Of a DNA stretch of 13,123 bases, positions 1 through 6,989 are shown piece by piece (positions within the stretch are counted from its first letter, which is position 1; each line of letters starts with the position of its first letter). Below the pieces are notes generated by a model. That model was not told where the DNA came from and ran no database searches. It was given only the letters and a program-made list of their open reading frames with translations. The position numbers and the translations under genes were made by a program. This DNA is from JBEVNR01 sp040507985 (lineage in GTDB: Bacteria; Pseudomonadota; Alphaproteobacteria; Rickettsiales; UBA6187), in NCBI GenBank assembly GCA_040507985.1, contig JBEVNR010000007.1, forward strand, positions 1 to 13,123, given 5' to 3'.

Positions 1-270
1 GGGACCAATAACGGAGGGACCAATAACGGAGGGACCAATAACGGAGGGACCAATAACGGAGGGACCAATAACGGAGGGACCAATAACGGAGGGACCAATA
101 ACGGAGGGACCAATAACGGAGGGACCAACAACGGAGGAACCAACAACGGAGGAACCAACAACGGAGGAACCAACAACGGAGGGACCAATAACGGAGGGAC
201 CAATAACGGAGGGACCAATAACGGAGGGACCAATAACGGAGGGACCAATAACGGAGGGACCAATAACGGA
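1..270 (+). repeat. 15-bp tandem repeat, 18 full units
   Basis: The unit gggaccaataacgga repeats head to tail 18 times without interruption and continues outside the left edge. Units 1-8 and 13-18 are identical. Unit 9 (121-135) has AAC for AAT. Units 10-12 (136-180) have both GGA for GGG and AAC for AAT. All changes are synonymous in the coding frame (Gly-Thr-Asn-Asn-Gly). Two decayed units follow at 325-339 and 340-354. The array lies wholly inside the coding region and its unit is a multiple of three, so copy-number change would alter protein length without shifting the frame. Copy number at a window or contig edge may be affected by assembly. Confidence 0.97.
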
Positions 271-567
271 GGGACCAATCAAAATACCGATCAACCCTGC
301 AATAACGCTAACGAAACCAACGGAGGAACCACTAACGGCGGTACCAACAACGGAGGAAGCAATCAAAACACGAATCAAAACGGAACCAATCCTCCCGTAA
401 AAACCAACCTTCCCCAAGAAATTGCGGGATGCGTCGTTGCGGGCGGAAAATGGAACCAACTCGCAAAAACGTGCACATGCTGGGAAGGATGGGAAGAAGT
501 CGTCGGAGCCAAATGCGCGCCTAAACCGGCCGCAGGAATGCCCGCGAACAACCTTGCCTTTCCATAA
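1..567 (+). CDS. 3' part of a Gly/Thr/Asn pentapeptide-repeat protein with a Cys-rich C-terminus
   Basis: The frame starting at base 1 is open from the window edge to TAA at 565-567, so the start codon lies outside. It encodes 18 consecutive GTNNG pentapeptides, then a looser Asn/Thr/Gly/Gln segment with two more degenerate units (325-354), then a short C-terminal module with cysteines at codons 430, 472, 478 and 514 (spacing C-x13-C-x-C-x11-C) and several tryptophans. The frame is supported because repeat variants differ only at third codon positions (GGG/GGA/GGT, AAT/AAC). Low-complexity Asn/Thr/Gly arrays ending in a small disulphide-like module are typical of exported or surface proteins. 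Export cannot be tested because the N-terminus is missing. An intrinsic terminator follows 24 bp downstream. I do not recognise a named family; an EGF-like or 'GGxW...CxC' extracellular module is the nearest resemblance. Confidence 0.8.
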   Translation, partial: GTNNGGTNNGGTNNGGTNNGGTNNGGTNNGGTNNGGTNNGGTNNGGTNNGGTNNGGTNNGGTNNGGTNNGGTNNGGTNNGGTNNGGTNNGGTNQNTDQPCNNANETNGGTTNGGTNNGGSNQNTNQNGTNPPVKTNLPQEIAGCVVAGGKWNQLAKTCTCWEGWEEVVGAKCAPKPAAGMPANNLAFP

Positions 568-591
568 ACGACACAACATATCGCTTATGCA

Positions 592-630
592 AAAAAGCGG
601 GCGTCGGCCTAAAAAGCCGCCCCGCTTTTT
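592..630 (+). terminator. Intrinsic terminator after the repeat-protein gene
   Basis: A perfect 10-bp inverted repeat (aaaaagcggg at 592-601 and cccgcttttt at 621-630) encloses a second small stem (cggc 605-608 with gccg 616-619). The 3' arm ends in five Ts. It lies 24 bp after the TAA at 567. The A-tract on the left arm means it could also work on the other strand, but no minus-strand gene ends here. Confidence 0.85.
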
Positions 631-729
631 AAGCTATAGCGAATCCGAATTAAAATGATCCAATATATTCCGTTATCTACGTGCAGGCGGATAAGGTGAA
701 GCGGTTCGCGCGGAGTAACGCATATCTCC

Positions 730-758
730 TTGCTCCCGAAGCGGCGCCGGTTTATAGC
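730..758 (+). promoter_or_regulatory. Weak sigma70-like promoter candidate for the first LRR gene
   Basis: TTGCTC (730-735) and TATAGC (753-758) are separated by 17 bp and lie about 70 bp upstream of the start. Both hexamers match the consensus only partly (3/6 and 4/6), so this is a candidate only. Nothing else of note is visible between the terminator at 630 and the gene start. Confidence 0.25.
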
Positions 759-826
759 TAAGGGATATTTTTGCTCGTATAGTTCTTAAACTGCCGCCAT
801 CGTTTATTGTCCCCGCGCACTTCGTG

Positions 827-2269
827 ATGGAGCCTTCTTCGACAAAATCCGCCCCTCCTCCCTTCCCGCGGGCGCATCGTTACGCCAAAGTGACCGGAGG
901 CAAATTGAAGGAAGTGATCGCATTGGACATTAGACCCATTCAAGATTCGATTCCGTCCGTCTTTTCTTACGACGCGTTTGAAGCTGCGTTGCTCAATTTT
1001 TATGCTCTCCCTCGCAAGGCGCTGAAAAGCAATGCGGAATGGATGGAGGAATCCGACAATCAGGGAACGCTGCCCATTCTGCGCAAGCTGGAATACGATT
1101 CGCTCAACGAAGAATTGTCGTTGATTCTGCTAAAGGCATGGACGGAATGCGGTCTCGTGTGGAGTTTTATTGATTTTAGAAAGATGACGCTTCGCTATCG
1201 GACTGCCATGCCGTATGTCGCCAAGATGATAGACCGCTCACCGGCGTTGTATAACGTTTTTTTGGACGGCTCGAATTTAGATCGACAGCTCAGGGAAAAG
1301 ATATTTGCTCGTCTTGAAAACCGACAGGATGATCCCGACAAACATGATAGGATTACGTATGTCAACCTTCAAGGATGCCGCGATATCGACCTAAGCGAAA
1401 AGGCCGATTTTCGCTATTTTCTAGAAGGTTGCCCTTCGTCCACGGAGCATCCGCTACGCTTCATTTTTGACGGCGCCACGTTCACAACTCCCATCGTGAA
1501 GGAACGCGAAAGCCACTGGGCAATCGAGCTTTTCGCCATTCTTAAAAGCAAGCAGACGGAAAAGCTTTCTTTTGCAAGTGCGCGCCCGCCCATCGGAAAA
1601 ACGCTGGAGGCCAATTTTGATTTCCAAGAAGTGTGTCGAAGCATGGGCGTTTCCACAATACCCGGTCTCCGCTGGATTGATTTTAATTGTAACGGCATGG
1701 AATTATCTCGCCAAACGATGTGCGAAATCATGCCTTTGCTTGTGCCTCTATCAACGAAACAAGATCCTATGCAAGATTCTACGTTTTTCACCGCCATGGG
1801 TTTTAAGACGTGCGATACGGACAATCACGTCATCAAAGCCCGTTTGAAAAGAGCCGCTCAAAAAGCCTTTAGTCCCGACGGCGTGCAAGTGACGTCCGTC
1901 GCGCTACAGAAAGAGCTTTGCGCCTTGCAAGAAAAATCAGCCGGCGCACAAGCAAGCCCCGGCAAAACGGATTGGATAGCGCGCGGCAAGGAAATGTTTT
2001 TCAACTTCATATCTCTTTTCTTTAATGGCGACGAAACGATCGCCTTTGAGGATCCTTACGGTTTTTTCGAGGAAAATATCGACGTGATGACCCAACATGC
2101 GGAATCGCATGATTTTTCCGCCGGCACGGAAGAAAGCTCTTCTTCGGATAGCGATACGAGGACCGCTCGCCCCGTTTCTACCATCGCTTCCCACTACCGC
2201 CAGGGCAGCCAATCGACCGTAGGAACGGAGGTCACGATACTGCCGGCGACCGACAATAAAGATGCGTGA
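827..2269 (+). CDS. Leucine-rich-repeat-like protein of unknown function (480 aa)
   Basis: I cannot assign a named family. From about residue 110 to 310 (numbered from GTG 824) the protein shows degenerate repeats of roughly 28-35 residues that resemble ribonuclease-inhibitor-type LRRs: a short beta-like stretch followed by a helix. Examples are LYNVFLDGSNL (142-152), ITYVNLQGCRDI (177-188), LRFIFDGATF (211-220) and LRWIDFNCNGMELSRQ (282-297). The C-terminal third is helical, with a hydrophobic patch at about 391-400, then a Ser/Asp/Thr-rich tail. No signal peptide or clear membrane segment is visible. The N-terminus is Pro/Ser-rich. GTG (824) and ATG (827) are adjacent in frame; ATG is preferred. 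There is no Shine-Dalgarno sequence upstream and no in-frame ATG, GTG or TTG back to the stop at 755. It is followed by a second LRR-like gene on the same strand. A secreted effector or host-interaction protein is possible but is only an inference. Confidence 0.75.
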   Translation: MEPSSTKSAPPPFPRAHRYAKVTGGKLKEVIALDIRPIQDSIPSVFSYDAFEAALLNFYALPRKALKSNAEWMEESDNQGTLPILRKLEYDSLNEELSLILLKAWTECGLVWSFIDFRKMTLRYRTAMPYVAKMIDRSPALYNVFLDGSNLDRQLREKIFARLENRQDDPDKHDRITYVNLQGCRDIDLSEKADFRYFLEGCPSSTEHPLRFIFDGATFTTPIVKERESHWAIELFAILKSKQTEKLSFASARPPIGKTLEANFDFQEVCRSMGVSTIPGLRWIDFNCNGMELSRQTMCEIMPLLVPLSTKQDPMQDSTFFTAMGFKTCDTDNHVIKARLKRAAQKAFSPDGVQVTSVALQKELCALQEKSAGAQASPGKTDWIARGKEMFFNFISLFFNGDETIAFEDPYGFFEENIDVMTQHAESHDFSAGTEESSSSDSDTRTARPVSTIASHYRQGSQSTVGTEVTILPATDNKDA

Positions 2270-2275
2270 CGTTGC

Positions 2276-2308
2276 CTTCTTCTATCGCCGTTAGGAAGAT
2301 AGAAGAAG
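2276..2308 (+). other. Perfect 11-bp inverted repeat just after the stop codon
   Basis: Arms cttcttctatc (2276-2286) and gatagaagaag (2298-2308) enclose an 11-nt loop, starting 6 bp after the stop codon. Position suggests a transcript 3' end or protective hairpin. There is no T-tract after it and the stem is A/T-rich, so it is not a classical intrinsic terminator. The rest of the 2270-2543 gap is T-rich and holds no gene that I can see. Confidence 0.5.
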
Positions 2309-2385
2309 AGTTCGCGGCGTCCATCTTTCCGTTATGGCGTTACCGCTCCTCTTCTTTCACGCAATCCGTTAGGGGTATTTTTCTT

Positions 2386-2415
2386 TTGTGCGGCGTTGGG
2401 CATAATTTTTATAAA
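2386..2415 (+). promoter_or_regulatory. Weak promoter candidate for the second LRR gene
   Basis: TTGTGC (2386-2391) is followed after 18 bp by TATAAA (2410-2415) in an A/T-rich segment. The -10 match is good and the -35 match is poor. Another TATAAA at 2478-2483 has no -35 partner. Either could give the second LRR gene its own transcript, which would fit the 274-bp gap between the two genes. Confidence 0.25.
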
Positions 2416-2543
2416 AAAATAATTTTTTGATTTACATGCCGATATTTTCCCGGTAGCCAAGCGGGTAATTACTTCAGTATAAAGCATCTTGCTTATTCCA
2501 AGCTTACAGGTTTTTCTTCGCGCCTATCATTTTTGTCTTCGCC

Positions 2544-3995
2544 ATGTCTGATTATGTGTCGGGCGAGATATTCCAACGCGTCATCCAAACCGCGAGGGAG
2601 ACGGGGGAAATCCATTTTGAATTTAAGAGGCTTTCCGATGAGCTACAGGAATTTCTTGTTGAGATTATTCGGCATGAAGGTCGCTTATTCCGTTATTACG
2701 GCTTTGAAGGCTCTGGCTTAGGCGCGGATAATGTTCTGGCGATAGCAGAAATTGTATCAACGTTCCATAACATAGAATTTTTTGATATTCGCGGATGCGA
2801 TTTTGACACTCGCGTGTATTTCCATTTCGGAGTTATGTGTTCTCATTCAGCTACGGGAAAAAGAATCGTTCAACTCGACGATCAAAACATTCGAAAGCAA
2901 TTATCAAAAATTACTGCCGATCATGCACCGAGTCGACCCAACAACGCCACGCACGACGCCGCGCCCAAAAACTCCGCCTCCGGAGAGAATAATGATGCGC
3001 AAGCCGATGATTCGCCGGAGCGCGCCGAAATGAAAAAACTGGTAGAGAAAGAGCTTCCGCGCTTTGCGCGCGAGTCTCTCGCCATGCTCGATTCCAACCT
3101 GCGCGAAGGCGTTCCTCCGGAGGTCAGGCGCGTTTTCGACAAAGTGGAAAGGGCGCATGTGTTGGCCAAAAACGATCTGTGCAGCCTATCCGAAAATGGG
3201 TACGCCCTTGCCCAACCCTTACAAAAAGCCTATGCGTTGCTTTTTTTTCGATTCCATAATTTTGTCCAATCCACGTCCTCTTTCGCTCCTATGTTTATGG
3301 AAGACGTCATTAACGACGGCAATATCGGACTATGGGAAGAAGTGTTGCTCTATTGCCTTCGCGGATTGGGCGCGGCAGGGTCCCTGGCGGAAACGGTAAT
3401 GCTCGGCATGAGTTTCGGCGCGTCCGCCTTCGCGTTCTCCTTCGCGCACGACAAGGCGAAAGAACGCATTTACCGCGCGCGCGGCAACGCCGTCTTTAAG
3501 GGGCTAAACAAATGCGAGCGCTTGTTCGTCAACGGCCATTTGGCCGACGCCGAAGAAGAGAAGGCGTACTCCCGTTTTGTCGTCGGAGCCAATGTGGCGG
3601 CCGGAAACCTCATTCACCTGATGAAAAATAAGGAAAACATACGCCGGATCATTGCGTCGGAAGGTTCTCAGCATATTGATCAAATGGCCCACGATTATTG
3701 TTCCCATATGTTTCACGCCATGACCTTCTCGCAATATGCCGTCACCGCGACGTCCGGGCGATACGAAAGGCACAAAACCCCTTATAGCGGCATTACCTCA
3801 AAAACCAAATATAGCGAACACGTGTTGGCAAGGGTGTTTTTTATGGCCGAACAACCCCAAAGCGCCGCCAAACGTGCCGAAAAATCATTGTTTGAAAAAG
3901 AGGCCCTCAACGTTAACCATCAAGCAGCCAAATTATACTGCGGGCAATATAGGGGCATGGTCAATACGCATTTGCGCGATTTGCAAAAAGAATAG
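2544..3995 (+). CDS. LRR-like N-terminus fused to a helical domain of unknown function (483 aa)
   Basis: No named family is recognised. Residues 22-120 contain about four degenerate ribonuclease-inhibitor-style repeats, such as LFRYYGFEGSGLGADNVL (48-65) and IEFFDIRGCDFD (77-88). Residues 125-158 are a low-complexity Asn/Ala/Ser/Asp linker. Residues 160-483 are predicted from composition to be mostly helical. They include a hydrophobic, small-residue-rich stretch at about 268-301 that could be a membrane-inserting or buried helical hairpin, and a basic, His/Tyr-rich C-terminus. There is no signal peptide. ATG 2544 is chosen because the LRR pattern begins soon after it and the upstream leader is T-rich without alternatives. 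As with the preceding gene, no Shine-Dalgarno sequence is visible. It converges on the minus-strand signalling operon, ending 106 bp from its last stop. An effector-like role is inferred from architecture only. Confidence 0.75.
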   Translation: MSDYVSGEIFQRVIQTARETGEIHFEFKRLSDELQEFLVEIIRHEGRLFRYYGFEGSGLGADNVLAIAEIVSTFHNIEFFDIRGCDFDTRVYFHFGVMCSHSATGKRIVQLDDQNIRKQLSKITADHAPSRPNNATHDAAPKNSASGENNDAQADDSPERAEMKKLVEKELPRFARESLAMLDSNLREGVPPEVRRVFDKVERAHVLAKNDLCSLSENGYALAQPLQKAYALLFFRFHNFVQSTSSFAPMFMEDVINDGNIGLWEEVLLYCLRGLGAAGSLAETVMLGMSFGASAFAFSFAHDKAKERIYRARGNAVFKGLNKCERLFVNGHLADAEEEKAYSRFVVGANVAAGNLIHLMKNKENIRRIIASEGSQHIDQMAHDYCSHMFHAMTFSQYAVTATSGRYERHKTPYSGITSKTKYSEHVLARVFFMAEQPQSAAKRAEKSLFEKEALNVNHQAAKLYCGQYRGMVNTHLRDLQKE

Positions 3996-4016
3996 TTAAC
4001 CCTTGGAGTTCTTTTT
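3985..4016 (+). terminator. Weak A/T-rich terminator-like hairpin at the end of the second LRR gene
   Basis: aaaaagaa (3985-3992) pairs with ttcttttt (4009-4016) across a 16-nt loop that includes the stop codon, ending in a T-run. The stem has almost no G/C, so termination strength is doubtful. No better terminator is visible for either convergent gene in the 3996-4101 gap. Confidence 0.3.
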
Positions 4017-4101
4017 CTCGTTTTAGGCCCAGCATAGAAACGGTATAAAAAACGAAAACGGAAATTTACCTTGCCGCGTCAGATTGCGTCTCGACGCTTT
4101 C

Positions 4102-5370
4102 TTACAACGCCACGACGCCTAAAATCGTGAGGTCGTCGCCGGGCGCGCCGCGAAATTCGCTGTAGAAGATGGTTTTAATTTCCCGGCGCAGTTTTTCGAT
4201 GAAGTCTTTGTCTTCCTTCGAGCAAGAACGCAATAATTGCAGGCGCTTGGCGATTTCTTCTTCGTCGATCGGCTCCTTTACGCCGTTTTTGCGCGCGACC
4301 GGCGTTTCGATGAGCGCGTCGCTATAGAGGAAAAGCAGGTCTCCCTTCTCCAAAGAAATCACGTGCGTCTCATATTCCGCCTTAAGCGTGGCCCCCAAGG
4401 GAAAGCCGCGCACCTCGATCACTTCCGATCCGTCGTTTTTGCGCGCCACGATGGGGAACGTCGAGGCGGCGCCGGCGTACCTGACCGAACGGTCGCGCTT
4501 GTCGTACACCGCGTAAAACATGGTGGCGAATTGTCCGGCCGGCAAGAGGTGGCAGAGCTGCACGTTAAGATATTTCACGTAAGCCGCCGGATCGGTGCGC
4601 AATTCGTTCTTTCCTTGAATGAGCGTATGCAGGCGGAAGGTATTCAGCGCCGAGGCGATGCCGTGCCCGGAGAAATCGGCGATATAAAACGCGAGCATGT
4701 CGTCGTCGAGCGGCTCCAGCCCCCAAAAGTCGCCTCCCAACTCGGACGAGGTGCGAAAGAGGGAAGAGATGGAAATGCCGTACGCCTTCTCTACCGACTC
4801 TACGCTGCGTTCCGTCGGCAGAATGACGTTCTGCATGGCGCGCGCCTGGTCAAGCTCCATTTCCATCCGCTTGCCTTCGGTGTAGAGCTTTTTAATCATT
4901 AAGCGGCGGTCGATATGGGTGACGCTGCGGGCGATAAGCTCGTATTTCTCCGCCGGCTTGGAAACGAAGTCGGTTGCGCCGTACTTAAACGTGCGGCGTT
5001 TTTCGTATTCGCCGTTTGCGCTGGTCAAGACGAGCACCGGCAAGTCGCGCATATGCCGAAACGTCTCGTCCGAACGCAGGCGCTCGATATAGCCGTACCC
5101 GTCGAGGCGCGGCATTAATATGTCGAGAATGACCAGATCGGGTTTTATCTCCAGCGTTTTTGCGAGCGCGTCTTCGCCGTCATAGGCGAAATGGAGGTTA
5201 TAAAAGCCGAAAGACTTAAATATTTCGGCGATCATCATGATGTTAAACTCCACGTCGTCGACGACAAGAATCGACGCGCGACGCAATTCCTCCAGCGTGT
5301 ATCGCGTAAAACAGGGCGCTTCTTTTTCTTTTGGCCCTACGGACTCTAAATATCCCCCAAACCCCGGCAT
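4102..5370 (-). CDS. Response regulator with C-terminal SpoIIE/RsbU-type PP2C phosphatase
   Basis: This is a two-domain signalling protein of 422 aa. The receiver domain (about 31-155) has the acidic pocket D38/D39, phospho-acceptor D83 in the motif ILDILMPRLDG, T116 and K138. A helical linker (about 156-195) leads to a PP2C-family serine phosphatase domain with metal-binding acidic motifs: SSELGGDFW (208-216), IADFSGHGIASAL (230-242) and GDDLTILG (411-418). In known partner-switching systems such enzymes dephosphorylate a STAS antagonist in response to receiver phosphorylation. Here a STAS gene lies directly upstream in the same operon and is the obvious substrate. The protein ends just after the phosphatase motif, so there is no C-terminal HATPase kinase domain as in Pseudomonas HsbR. 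ATG 5370 has AAAGGA 13 nt upstream, a long spacing; no better in-frame start is visible. The protein is cytoplasmic. Confidence 0.93.
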   Translation of the reverse strand: MPGFGGYLESVGPKEKEAPCFTRYTLEELRRASILVVDDVEFNIMMIAEIFKSFGFYNLHFAYDGEDALAKTLEIKPDLVILDILMPRLDGYGYIERLRSDETFRHMRDLPVLVLTSANGEYEKRRTFKYGATDFVSKPAEKYELIARSVTHIDRRLMIKKLYTEGKRMEMELDQARAMQNVILPTERSVESVEKAYGISISSLFRTSSELGGDFWGLEPLDDDMLAFYIADFSGHGIASALNTFRLHTLIQGKNELRTDPAAYVKYLNVQLCHLLPAGQFATMFYAVYDKRDRSVRYAGAASTFPIVARKNDGSEVIEVRGFPLGATLKAEYETHVISLEKGDLLFLYSDALIETPVARKNGVKEPIDEEEIAKRLQLLRSCSKEDKDFIEKLRREIKTIFYSEFRGAPGDDLTILGVVAL

Positions 5371-5484
5371 AATGTCGCATCGTTCCTTTAACGTACACTC
5401 GTTTTTTACTAAAAAATAATCGGATACAAAAGCTCCCCCGTGAGCGTTAGGCTAAAGGCGCAAACGTAAAGGATTCGCGCATTT

Positions 5485-5811
5485 CTACCGCGCGTTCGCG
5501 CTGCCGTCTTCCACGATGTCGAACATGTCCTGGAAGCGCGAAATCTTAAACATTTTAGCCACTTGCCCGACGGGACGCTCCAACACGAAACGTTTTCCCG
5601 CCTTCTCGCTTTTTTCCTTGGCGAGCAACAACAATCCCAACGCAGCGGAGTCGATGAACTCCACTTCCTTAAAATCTAGCCGCACCGCGCCGACGGCGTC
5701 GTTTTCGATGTAGTCTAAAATGTCCTTAAATTGCATATGGTCGGAAAACACGAAACGTCCTTTCATGTTAAAGCACACATTGTCGGATTTTACCGTTTTG
5801 TTATACATCAT
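5485..5811 (-). CDS. STAS-domain anti-sigma-factor antagonist
   Basis: A 108-aa single-domain protein of the SpoIIAA/RsbV type. The motif EFIDSAALGLLLLA (51-64) contains the conserved serine (S55) that is phosphorylated by an anti-sigma kinase and dephosphorylated by a PP2C phosphatase in this family. Length and fold match the family. Two tandem ATG codons (5811 and 5808) follow a clear AAAGGAGA (5828-5821); the first is used here and gives 9-nt spacing. It lies between the chemoreceptor gene (56-bp gap) and the receiver-phosphatase gene (114-bp gap), all on the minus strand. Dephosphorylated antagonist would bind and sequester an anti-sigma factor or another kinase partner, whose gene is not in this window. 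The output could be sigma-factor release or a motility/adhesion switch; the sequence does not decide. Confidence 0.92.
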   Translation of the reverse strand: MMYNKTVKSDNVCFNMKGRFVFSDHMQFKDILDYIENDAVGAVRLDFKEVEFIDSAALGLLLLAKEKSEKAGKRFVLERPVGQVAKMFKISRFQDMFDIVEDGSANAR

Positions 5812-5867
5812 ATAACTTATTCTCCTTTTAGGTAATTTTATTATATTTATTAATAAGTAAAAAATCG

Positions 5868-6959
5868 TTAAAAAAGCTCGACGTCGCCATTTTCTTCGGA
5901 AGCGGCGTTGCTGCCGTTATGGGGATCGATCGTCATCGGAGAACGGCACACGCCGCGAACGGCCATGGCGGTAACGGCGTTTTTCTTCACGCGGCTAAGC
6001 GACACCCCGGCCAGCGCATTGACGGCGAGCGCGCGATGGGCCTCGCTTTCTTCGGCAGGCAGGTAAAAGGCGTCGCCCAGTGATTCCCGGTATTGTTTTG
6101 CCATGGCGGCGGCGGATTCGAGCATGATGCGACAATTGCGGATTTCTTGCACAGCGCGATCGGAAAATTGCATGTCCACGACCAAATTTGATACGATGGA
6201 GGAGGTGCGGCGATTAATGTCGGCGCTGCGTTCCATCTGTAGCACCAGCGTTTCGTTTTGCCTGGTGATGCCTTCCATCATTTCGTTGATTTTCTCTTGC
6301 ACCAAAATATTGTCGGACATATCGACCGTCGCCACGTCGTTCAGGGTTTCGTACCCACGTTCGACGCTATGGATCACGCGCCCGATCTTGCCGTTCATTT
6401 CGCGCGAGAGTTTTTCGATTTCCAGCGAAAGCGCGCGCACCTCGTCGGCCACCACCTCGAACCCCTTGCCCGCCTCGCCGGCGCGCGCCGCCTCGATGGT
6501 GGCGTTTAGGGCGAGCATGTTCGTTTGCTTGGTGATTTTTCTCACCGAATCAACGAATTTGCTGGCATCCCGCAAATTTTCCCTGGCGTCCTTCATGTCG
6601 AACACCATTTCGATGGCCTTGCGCGAGACGAATAAAATCTTCGACGTCGCCGCCTCAATGGTGCCGTAAATGAACATGAGCGCCGATTCGAGCGAGAAAT
6701 CTTCGTCGTTTATCTTAAACGACGCCCCGGCCCGAATCATGTCGTTCGCCTCCCTTCCTTGTTCTAACGCGGCCTGGGCGAGTTCGCGAAACTTCTCGCC
6801 GATTTTTCGCGTTTCGGCTTCCACGTCTTGCGCCGTTTTTTCCATGCATTCGGCGGCGGCGGCGCACACGCTCTCTTGCACCCGCGAGCGGAAGTTCCAC
6901 TCCTGCACCAGCGGATCGGGAACGTAATTCCCGGTGATTTTGGCGAGATTGCCTTGCAT
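5868..6959 (-). CDS. Soluble methyl-accepting chemotaxis-type receptor
   Basis: 363 aa. The protein carries the conserved receptor hairpin tip that contacts CheA/CheW: KQTNMLALNATIEAARAGE (144-162), continuing through VVADEVRALS (169-178), flanked by long heptad-like helices (about 110-290). There is no transmembrane segment, HAMP domain or periplasmic loop, so it is a cytoplasmic receptor. The N-terminal 100 residues are helical and give no recognised ligand-binding domain. The motif MQFSDRAVQEIRN (263-275) is common in soluble receptors that lie near partner-switch genes. The C-terminus ends DVELF, without the NWETF-like pentapeptide that tethers CheR and CheB. ATG 6959 has GGAG 10 nt upstream and follows cheB by 30 bp. 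It probably passes an intracellular cue to a kinase, with CheB as adaptation enzyme. A role outside chemotaxis, feeding the downstream phosphatase, is also possible. Confidence 0.9.
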   Translation of the reverse strand: MQGNLAKITGNYVPDPLVQEWNFRSRVQESVCAAAAECMEKTAQDVEAETRKIGEKFRELAQAALEQGREANDMIRAGASFKINDEDFSLESALMFIYGTIEAATSKILFVSRKAIEMVFDMKDARENLRDASKFVDSVRKITKQTNMLALNATIEAARAGEAGKGFEVVADEVRALSLEIEKLSREMNGKIGRVIHSVERGYETLNDVATVDMSDNILVQEKINEMMEGITRQNETLVLQMERSADINRRTSSIVSNLVVDMQFSDRAVQEIRNCRIMLESAAAMAKQYRESLGDAFYLPAEESEAHRALAVNALAGVSLSRVKKNAVTAMAVRGVCRSPMTIDPHNGSNAASEENGDVELF

Positions 6960-6989
6960 AGACGCGTCACTCCGGATGAAATGATAAAT

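Noticed and set aside
1..270. CRISPR array
   Set aside because: The units are 15 bp, contiguous and without spacers, and they encode a regular peptide; this is a coding tandem repeat.
422..658. 78-codon open frame overlapping the repeat-gene end
   Set aside because: It overlaps the repeat-protein frame out of register and runs through the terminator; it has no ribosome-binding site and its composition is not protein-like.
2448..2520. tRNA-like stretch (ggtagccaagcgggtaa)
   Set aside because: It resembles a D-arm, but there is no acceptor stem, anticodon arm or T-arm consensus around it.
4237..4902. 221-codon open frame on the plus strand
   Set aside because: It is antisense to the receiver-phosphatase gene, whose motifs are unmistakable; long antisense frames are expected in G+C-rich genes.
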